The notes beneath the pieces are model-generated. The model did no database searches. It was given only the letters and a program-made list of their open reading frames with translations, and had not been told where the DNA came from. 7,320 nucleotides of DNA from a bacterium (GTDB taxonomy: Bacteria > UBP18 > UBA7526): the NCBI GenBank assembly GCA_018903055.1, contig JAHIPW010000065.1:1-7320 (forward strand), in the 5' to 3' direction. Made by a program: the position numbers and the translations under genes. Of the stretch, positions 1 to 4,952 are shown piece after piece. The stretch's first letter is position 1. Each line of letters begins with the position of its first letter.

Positions 1-118
1 GAAGATTGTAAAGAGGCTGGAACAGGAACTGGCTACCATAAGAAAACTATCGGTGGAAGAGGTGGAGAGGGAGATTAGAGAGGCAGAAGAGATAGAAAAG
101 ACAGAAGAGCCGGAATAG
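1..118 (+). CDS. C-terminal tail of an unrecognised protein (5' end outside window)
   Basis: An open frame enters from the left edge (first full codon at base 2) and ends at TAG 116-118, giving the last 38 residues of a protein. The tail is highly charged, dominated by Glu with Lys and Arg, and begins KIVKRLEQELATIRKL. Its heptad-like spacing of Leu, Ile and Val suggests an amphipathic helix or coiled coil. No diagnostic motif is visible and I cannot name the family. The next gene starts three bases after the stop, so the two are very probably co-transcribed and translationally coupled. The only evidence that it is coding is the open frame, its composition and this tight junction. Confidence 0.6.
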   Translation, partial: KIVKRLEQELATIRKLSVEEVEREIREAEEIEKTEEPE

Positions 119-121
119 GTA

Positions 122-1195
122 ATGAGAAGATTTGTTATTCTTTCAGCGATACTTATGTTTCTTATTACGTCGTCTCTTTGGGCCCGTCCGCCAGAGGTTT
201 CGCCGTTAGGCGATGCCGGGCAGGAGCCGAAGACGGACGGACAGGCCCAGGAAAAGCCCATTGAATACCTGAGAGGAATGAACCTCTATAGAGAAGGAAA
301 GTATAAAGAGGCGAGAAAAGAGTTTGAGAAGTTCTTAGTCCGTTATCCCAATAGTGCCCTGGCCCCTGAAGCCCTTTTTAAGATGGCGGAAGCAACAGAG
401 GACTTCTGGGAAGCGACCCAGGAGTATCGGAACTTAACCCTGAAGTATTCAGATAGCTCCTTTGCCCCTCAGGCTCAATTCAGGATTGGCCAGTACTATT
501 ATCTAAAAGGGGATTATGGGCAGTCCTTAAAAGACTATCAGAAACTTTTAGAAGTTTATCCCGAAAGTCCCTATGCTCCTGCTTCCCAATATTGGATAGG
601 AAGCATGCTCCTTACCCAGAAGAAATACGGTGAGGCAAGAATAGAGTTCGAAAAGGTTCTAAAGAATTATTTGGAAAGCAATTATCTCGATTGGGCTCAA
701 GTGGGAATTGGGAATTCTTATACTAAAGAAAGAAATTATTCTCTGGCTATAATAGAATATAAAAAAGTCGTCGAGAACTATCCAGAGAGCAATATTCTGA
801 ACCTCGTCTATTTTAATCTGGGAGAATGCTACGAGAATGAAGGAAAGCAAGAGGAGGCCTTAGAAGTTTATCAGAAGTTAACTATCGAATGCCCGGATTC
901 ATTAGAGGCCATAGATGCTCAGAAGAAAATTAGTACCCTTCAGAAGAAGTTTCTTCCTGTAGCAGGGAGATATAGCGTTCAGGTGGGAGCATTTGGTGAG
1001 AGGGCTCGGGCAGATAGGTTAGCTAAGAGATTGAAAGACAAGGGTTATGACACCTATATCATGACCATTACCATAGAGGGAAGAAGCTTCCATCGGGTGA
1101 GGGTGGGAAGATTAGCCACAGAGGCCGAGGCCCAGGAACTGGCCAGGAAACTGAAAGGAGAAGATAGCCTGCCTACCAGAATCTTCAGCGACTAA
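122..1195 (+). CDS. Exported TPR-repeat protein with C-terminal SPOR domain
   Basis: This 357-residue protein begins with a Sec-type signal peptide (MRRF, hydrophobic core 5-18, likely cleavage after A21). A Pro/Gln/Gly-rich linker follows to about residue 46. Five or six TPR-like helical pairs cover about 48-260, with recurring YP-[EN]-S turns (75-78, 146-149, 220-223), in the style of CpoB/YbgF and BamD. Residues 283-356 form a SPOR domain (YSVQVGAF, then RADRLAKRLKDKGYDTY, then FHRVRVGR). SPOR domains bind peptidoglycan glycan strands lacking stem peptides; TPRs usually hold protein partners. A periplasmic role in wall turnover or division is inferred. The ribosome site is weak (AGG at 117-119 overlaps the upstream stop), so coupling to the upstream gene is likely. 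Two in-frame TAA stops end the gene (1193-1198). It is CpoB-like in layout, but CpoB itself has no SPOR domain, so no symbol is given. Confidence 0.9.
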   Translation: MRRFVILSAILMFLITSSLWARPPEVSPLGDAGQEPKTDGQAQEKPIEYLRGMNLYREGKYKEARKEFEKFLVRYPNSALAPEALFKMAEATEDFWEATQEYRNLTLKYSDSSFAPQAQFRIGQYYYLKGDYGQSLKDYQKLLEVYPESPYAPASQYWIGSMLLTQKKYGEARIEFEKVLKNYLESNYLDWAQVGIGNSYTKERNYSLAIIEYKKVVENYPESNILNLVYFNLGECYENEGKQEEALEVYQKLTIECPDSLEAIDAQKKISTLQKKFLPVAGRYSVQVGAFGERARADRLAKRLKDKGYDTYIMTITIEGRSFHRVRVGRLATEAEAQELARKLKGEDSLPTRIFSD

Positions 1196-1212
1196 TAACG
1201 CGAATTGCAACC

Positions 1213-1253
1213 GCCCGTTCAGGATCCTGAGAATCCTTCAGGGTCCGAAGGGC
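1213..1253 (+). repeat. Intergenic RNA-type hairpin
   Basis: Bases 1213-1231 pair with 1237-1253 around a five-base loop (AATCC, 1232-1236). I count 17 pairs with only two single-base bulges, G1217 and A1221. Two pairs are G.U on the + strand (T1225 with G1243, G1231 with T1237); on the complementary strand these would be A.C mismatches, so the fold suits a transcript read in the + direction. No U-tract follows: the 3' flank is A-rich (AAAAACGCAAAAG). It is therefore not a standard intrinsic terminator. It could be an mRNA-stabilising or processing hairpin, or a dispersed REP-like repeat. Confidence 0.7.
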
Positions 1254-1310
1254 AAAAACGCAAAAGAATAGTGAAAAACGCAAAAAGAAGAATGCGAATT
1301 TACACGAATC
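1254..1310 (+). repeat. A-rich short direct repeats before the propeller gene
   Basis: The 12-base word AAAAACGCAAAA occurs at 1254-1265 and again at 1274-1285, a 20-base period. Further on, GCGAATT at 1294-1300 and ACGAAT at 1304-1309 echo GCGAATT at 1200-1206, just after the preceding stop. With the hairpin between them, these words fill the gap 1196-1310. No convincing promoter is seen. Function is unknown. Confidence 0.5.
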
Positions 1311-1312
1311 TT

Positions 1313-1323
1313 GGAGGTGGAGG
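1313..1323 (+). promoter_or_regulatory. Tandem Shine-Dalgarno of the propeller lipoprotein gene
   Basis: GGAGGTGGAGG contains two overlapping GGAGG cores. The proximal one (1319-1323) lies six bases before ATG 1330. This is the strongest ribosome site in the window and fixes the start of the gene. Confidence 0.8.
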
Positions 1324-1329
1324 TTTAAA

Positions 1330-2514
1330 ATGAAAAGAATTATAGGTATGAGTTTAACAATTATTGTCTTATTCCTCTTGACAGGATGCGCTCATTATCC
1401 TTCAATCTCCTGGTCACCTGATAGCAAGAAGGTGGCCTACACCACTTTCAGACAGGGAGAAAGCCTTGCCCTCTGGACAGCCAACGCAGATGGAAGTGAT
1501 AATAGACCCCTAATGGTTAGCAAGAACAATATTATTCTCTGGCCAGTTTGGTCACCAGATGGAGAGAAAATTGTTTTTAAATTAGGTAAAAGCGATAATT
1601 TCAACCTCTGGGTTATGAATGCTGATGGAAGCAGTAAAAGGCAATTGACCACTGACGGTAAGTGTGATGATTCAGCACCCAGCTGGTCGCCAGATGGCGA
1701 GAGAATTGCCTATTCTTCAGGGAAAGATATCTGGCTCTTGCATCTCGCTATCAAAAGTAAATTCAAATTAACTGAGAAGGGAAAAAACTCTCGTCCTGCC
1801 TATTCACCAGATGGAAAGAGGATTGCCTATACCTCAACAATCGATGTTGAGGCAGAGGAAGATGAGAATGAAGAGGGGGAGAACATCTGGGTGATGGATG
1901 AATATGGAAGCAATAAGATACAGTTAACTACAGATGAGAGTGAAGACTGGTATTTCCTTGTTTGGTCTCCCGATGGGGAGAAGATAGCCTACTGCACAAC
2001 AGAGGATGATATCTGGGTTGTGAATGCGGATGGAAGCAATAAGGTCAAGCTGGCTGATGATACGGCATTCCCCACCTGGTCGCCAGATGGAAAGAGGATT
2101 GCCTTCGGCACAGATACAGGATTAGAAAATATAAACAGTGATGGAACTGATAGGCGACTATTAGTTAAAGAAATGGGATTGATTATATTTCCCGCCTGGT
2201 CTCCTGACGGTGAAAAAATAGCCTATATTGTTGGACTCGGAAAAGAGAAAGAAAAGTATTATCTGGCTTACATAGTAGATGCTGACGGAAGTAATAAGAT
2301 AGCATTGGCTATCGGCCCGGAGAAAACGTTTGTCAAGGGAGAAATCTATCATCAGAAGGGTAAGTATAGACGGGCCATTAGAAAATATAAGAAAGCTATC
2401 TTTAAGCGCAGATTTTTCGGCCTATTTAAAACCTCTCAGCCCACTGAGATAGCTGATGTGGCAATATCCAGAGTTAAAGGATGTCACCGAAAATTAGAGG
2501 AAAGAAAAGAGTGA
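1330..2514 (+). CDS. TolB-like PD40 beta-propeller lipoprotein
   Basis: This 394-residue protein starts with a lipoprotein signal ending in LLTG-C20, so it is predicted to be lipid-anchored in the envelope. The mature part carries seven [WY]SPD motifs of the PD40 / WD40-like family at residues 28, 74, 119, 158, 212, 250 and 290. Most are followed by G-[EK]-[KR]-I, and most blades end in D-[AE]-[DY]-G-S. Seven motifs suggest a six- or seven-bladed propeller as in the C-terminal part of TolB. The N-terminal domain of TolB is absent, so tolB is not assigned. After about residue 330 comes a basic tail with one TPR-like helix pair (FVKGEIYHQKGKYRRAIRKY, 334-353). An acidic insertion (173-184) lies inside the fourth blade. 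Propellers of this type are protein- or ligand-binding scaffolds; the partner is unknown. The last four bases overlap the nitroreductase gene. Confidence 0.88.
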   Translation: MKRIIGMSLTIIVLFLLTGCAHYPSISWSPDSKKVAYTTFRQGESLALWTANADGSDNRPLMVSKNNIILWPVWSPDGEKIVFKLGKSDNFNLWVMNADGSSKRQLTTDGKCDDSAPSWSPDGERIAYSSGKDIWLLHLAIKSKFKLTEKGKNSRPAYSPDGKRIAYTSTIDVEAEEDENEEGENIWVMDEYGSNKIQLTTDESEDWYFLVWSPDGEKIAYCTTEDDIWVVNADGSNKVKLADDTAFPTWSPDGKRIAFGTDTGLENINSDGTDRRLLVKEMGLIIFPAWSPDGEKIAYIVGLGKEKEKYYLAYIVDADGSNKIALAIGPEKTFVKGEIYHQKGKYRRAIRKYKKAIFKRRFFGLFKTSQPTEIADVAISRVKGCHRKLEERKE

Positions 2515-3200
2515 GATTTATAATTCCTGTAATTACTGCTTTTATTATATTGAGCACTATTTCTGGGGGAAGAATTATGGCACAGGAAGAGAAGAAAATG
2601 ATTGCTCTGCCCAAACCGAAGGTAAGGGGGACTGTTTCCTTAGAAGAGACCATTAAAAAGAGAAGGTCGAGGAGAAACTTTCTGGATAAGCCTTTGACCT
2701 TAGAACAGGTCTCTCAACTCTTATGGGCGGCACAGGGAATTACGGATGAGAGAACCGGTTTTCGGGCCTCTCCCTCTGGTGGAGCCTGCTATCCTCTGGA
2801 CATTTACTTAGTGATAGGGAAGAATAGTGTAGAAGGATTAGAGGCTGGTGTCTACCGTTATCTAGTAAGCAATCATTCCTTAGAGATACACTTAAGAGGA
2901 GACAAGAGGCGGGCTCTTGCCCTGGCCTCCCTGGGTCAGATGTTCATTGCCCGAGCACCGATCTCCATCGTTACGACCGTAGAATATAGTAGAATTACAT
3001 CGAGGTATGGCCAGAGGGGAGTGAGGTATGCTCATATAGAGATAGGCCATGTGGGGGAAAATATCTATCTTCAGACAGAGGCCCTGGGCTTAGGAACGGT
3101 AGCCATAGGCGCCTTCTCAGATGGTATGGTAGCAAAGGTCTTGAGTCTTCCCAGGGGGCATGAGCCTCTCTATATTATGCCGGTTGGCTACCCCAGATAA
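2511..3200 (+). CDS. Exported SagB/ThcOx-type nitroreductase-family oxidoreductase
   Basis: This nitroreductase-fold protein matches the SagB-type dehydrogenase group, FMN enzymes that in known members oxidise thiazolines and oxazolines in peptides. With a GTG start it has 229 residues. Visible marks are RRSRR (51-55, FMN phosphate side), the SPSGGACYPLDIYLV segment (88-102), a core helix near 179-188 (IGHVGENIYL), GLGTVAIGAF (193-202) and the C-terminal PLYIMPVGYP. An N-terminal hydrophobic stretch ending IMA-Q looks like a Sec signal peptide, with no twin-arginine motif. I prefer GTG 2511: it overlaps the upstream stop as GTGA and has AGAGGAA (2496-2502) eight bases before it. The upstream ATG at 2481 (239 residues) has AAAGG directly abutting it and adds a charged prefix. 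No YcaO or precursor-peptide gene is nearby, so the substrate is unknown. Confidence 0.85.
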   Translation: MRFIIPVITAFIILSTISGGRIMAQEEKKMIALPKPKVRGTVSLEETIKKRRSRRNFLDKPLTLEQVSQLLWAAQGITDERTGFRASPSGGACYPLDIYLVIGKNSVEGLEAGVYRYLVSNHSLEIHLRGDKRRALALASLGQMFIARAPISIVTTVEYSRITSRYGQRGVRYAHIEIGHVGENIYLQTEALGLGTVAIGAFSDGMVAKVLSLPRGHEPLYIMPVGYPR

Positions 3201-3201
3201 C

Positions 3202-3327
3202 AGGTTACGTCTAACGGTTACGGTTACGAGGCTCGTTTCGGTTATCGGTGATCGGTGGTCGGCTATAGAAAACAGAGATCGGTTGTCAGAAAACAGAAAT
3301 CAGTAGAGAAGATGGAAAACGGAAAAC
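3202..3327 (+). repeat. Phased degenerate heptamer array (5' half of the intergenic region)
   Basis: From just after the nitroreductase stop the sequence can be cut into about eighteen 7-base units. The clearest are four CGGTKRT-like units at 3239-3266 (CGGTTAT, CGGTGAT, CGGTGGT, CGGCTAT), then AGAAAAC, AGAGATC, GGTTGTC, AGAAAAC, AGAAATC at 3267-3301, and two exact GGAAAAC units at 3314-3327. Words drift in composition but keep the seven-base phase. AGAAAAC-AGARATC recurs at a 21-base step. There is no open frame of note. It resembles short tandemly repeated repetitive (STRR) sequences. Confidence 0.65.
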
Positions 3328-3405
3328 AGTTTTCCCCGGCCTCGCTCCGCGAAGCGGGGCGGGCTGATTTCAGATTTCCCTACGGTTTTCAGATTTCTGT
3401 CAACT
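3281..3405 (+). repeat. Long imperfect inverted repeat around a GC-rich hairpin
   Basis: Bases 3281-3310 and the reverse complement of 3376-3405 match at 23 of 30 positions, so the heptamer words of the 5' half return inverted in the 3' half. Near the centre is an eight-pair GC-rich hairpin (3339-3346 with 3353-3360, one G.U, loop CCGCGA). Next to it is a 7+1+7 palindrome at 3321-3335. The 3' arm repeats GTTTTC-n-GATTTC at a 21-base step (3385-3397 and 3406-3418). A run of seven T follows at 3426-3432 but is separated from the strong stem by over 60 bases. Termination between the nitroreductase gene and miaA is possible but not shown. Confidence 0.6.
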
Positions 3406-3444
3406 GTTTTCGGATTTCGCTACAGTTTTTTTAAGACAAAACGA

Positions 3445-3454
3445 GTTGCGCAAC
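3445..3454 (+). promoter_or_regulatory. Perfect 10-base palindrome upstream of miaA
   Basis: GTTGCGCAAC is its own reverse complement and ends 23 bases before the miaA ATG. It lies outside the repeat region, in the short unique leader. It could be an operator half-site pair or chance; no matching -10/-35 promoter was found nearby. Confidence 0.25.
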
Positions 3455-3477
3455 CCTTCAACGTATGACGAGGGGTG

Positions 3478-4392
3478 ATGAAGAAATCATTAGTGGTGAT
3501 TGTGGGACCGACGGCGGTTGGAAAGAGTGAAGTAGCCATAGAGTTAGCGAAGAAAATAAATGGCGAGATTGTCTCCTGCGACTCGCGTCAAGTCTATGAA
3601 CATCTAAATATCGGAACGGCGAAGTCAACTAAAGAGGAGAGAAAGAAAATCCCTCATCATTTGATTGACATTATAAAGCCGAATGAGGAGTTCAACGCTT
3701 TCCTTTATGCCCAAAGAGCACATGAGGCCATCTCCAAGGTTCACAAAAAGAAGAAGATCCCCATATTAGTCGGTGGTTCTGGGCTATATGTCAGGGCAGT
3801 GCTAAATGGCATCTTCCCTGGAGCAGGAAAGAATAAAGAGATAAGAAACAGATTAGAAAAATTTAGTAGCAGCGCTTTGTATAAAAAATTGAAGGAGACA
3901 GATCCTAAGACTGCCCTTCGCCTTCATCCCCACGATAAAGTGCGGCTCATCCGCGCTTTGGAGGTCTATGAATTGACCGGCCAGCCCATCTCAGCCCTTC
4001 AAAAAGTATCTAAAGAAAAGAAACCTAACTATAATCTAATGATGGTTGGCTTAAAAAGAAAAAGGGAAGAACTATATCAAAGAATTAATAAGCGGGTGGA
4101 GGGGATGATTGAAGGGGGGCTGGTAGAGGAAGTAAGGGGTCTTCTAAAGAAAGGCTTCTCAAAAGATTTAATTGCCCTAAAAGGTTTAGGCTATAAGGAA
4201 ATCATCGGCTATTTGGATAGAGAGTATGGTCTGGAAGAAGCGATTCGTCTCTTGAAGAGAAATAGTAGAAGATTTGCCAAGAGGCAATTGACCTGGTTCA
4301 GCCAAGATAAAAGGATCCACTGGATTGAGATAGCAGAAAAAGACTTGGCGAATAGAGTCGCTTCCCAAATAGCCAATATGGTGGAATGTTAA
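3478..4392 (+). CDS. miaA: tRNA dimethylallyltransferase (tRNA A37 isopentenylation)
   Basis: MiaA transfers a dimethylallyl group from dimethylallyl diphosphate to N6 of adenosine 37 in tRNAs reading UNN codons; the product is often further methylthiolated by MiaB. The 304-residue protein has the usual length. Visible motifs are the P-loop GPTAVGKS (10-17), DSRQVY (35-40) with the catalytic-site Asp, HHLID (60-64), GGSGLYVRAV (99-108, usually GGTGLY), HPHDKVRLIRALEVYELTGQ (150-169), GLGYKE (236-241) and RRFAKRQLTWF (264-274). I chose ATG 3478 because GAGG (3470-3473) sits four bases before it; an in-frame GTG at 3475 is too close to that site. The stop overlaps the next gene by seven bases. 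It follows a repeat-filled gap, so it probably begins a new transcription unit. Confidence 0.97.
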   Translation: MKKSLVVIVGPTAVGKSEVAIELAKKINGEIVSCDSRQVYEHLNIGTAKSTKEERKKIPHHLIDIIKPNEEFNAFLYAQRAHEAISKVHKKKKIPILVGGSGLYVRAVLNGIFPGAGKNKEIRNRLEKFSSSALYKKLKETDPKTALRLHPHDKVRLIRALEVYELTGQPISALQKVSKEKKPNYNLMMVGLKRKREELYQRINKRVEGMIEGGLVEEVRGLLKKGFSKDLIALKGLGYKEIIGYLDREYGLEEAIRLLKRNSRRFAKRQLTWFSQDKRIHWIEIAEKDLANRVASQIANMVEC

Positions 4393-4952
4393 AAGTGTAT
4401 AGATTTTTAATGATTTCTCTAATCCTATCCTTCCTTATCCTGGGATGTGCAGCGAAGAAGGAGGTCCTCTTACCATCTGAAGAAGTAGTAAAAGGAAAGG
4501 TCATTACTCGAGGAAAATTTGCTTATCTCTTAACCACCGGATTAAATTGGGAAGGGATTGAGAAACGGCCAAAGAAGGTAATCATTATTGATATCTCACA
4601 GAACCCTTATAGGAACGAGATAAAAAAGGTAGCAAAGATGGAAATCATGGAGGTCTACCCCAACCATACCTTCCTGCCCGATAAGACTTTGAATCGGGGG
4701 GAATGTGCTAAAATCGTTGAAAATATTTTGGTCACGATAAAGGGAAAGGAGAAGTGGAGAAAGAAGTACCTTGGTAAACCCTCTCCCTTTCCCGATGTTC
4801 CTAACTATCATCGCCATTTCAATGCTATCATGCTTGCCACAAAGAAGAATACCATGAAACCCTATCGAGATGGGAGATTCCGACCCGGACTTCCTTTATC
4901 TCCAGGAGAGGCGAGAAGGGTAATCAGAAGACTGGAGCGCCATTTCAAATGA
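4386..4952 (+). CDS. SLH-domain lipoprotein, candidate cell-wall anchor
   Basis: This 188-residue protein has a lipoprotein signal with lipobox LILG-C21. The rest looks like S-layer homology (SLH) modules. A partial one ends at VITRGKFAYLL (39-49). A second spans about 66-115, with YPNHTFLPDKTLNRGECAKI in its second half. A third spans 135-187 and opens FPDV, followed by YRDGRFRP (160-167) and SPGEARRVI (172-180). The three tails line up with the SLH consensus T-R-[AG]-E. SLH domains bind peptidoglycan or its attached polymer, so a lipid-anchored copy could tether a membrane to the wall; this role is inferred. ATG 4386 overlaps miaA by seven bases with GGTGG one base before it; GTG 4395, ten bases after that site, is a possible alternative. 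It shares an ATGA overlap with the SpoIID-domain gene. Confidence 0.82.
   Translation: MLKVYRFLMISLILSFLILGCAAKKEVLLPSEEVVKGKVITRGKFAYLLTTGLNWEGIEKRPKKVIIIDISQNPYRNEIKKVAKMEIMEVYPNHTFLPDKTLNRGECAKIVENILVTIKGKEKWRKKYLGKPSPFPDVPNYHRHFNAIMLATKKNTMKPYRDGRFRPGLPLSPGEARRVIRRLERHFK

Noticed and set aside
1213-1253. Intrinsic terminator after the SPOR gene
   Set aside because: No U-tract follows on either strand; the + strand flank is A-rich and the - strand flank is GGTTGCAATT.
1330-2514. Assignment of the propeller gene as tolB
   Set aside because: It has a lipobox instead of a plain signal peptide, lacks the TolB N-terminal domain, has seven motifs, and no tolA, tolQ, tolR or pal gene is nearby.
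2511-3200. Peptide azole (thiazole/oxazole) biosynthesis cluster
   Set aside because: Only the SagB-type enzyme is present; no YcaO, E1-like or short precursor-peptide gene is seen in the window.
3426-3432. T7 run as an intrinsic terminator before miaA
   Set aside because: The strong stem is over 60 bases upstream; only weak pairing directly precedes the T run, so a terminator is not supported as a feature.
3475-3480. GTG 3475 as the miaA start
   Set aside because: GAGG ends only one base before it; ATG 3478 has better spacing and gives the usual MKKS-type start before the P-loop.
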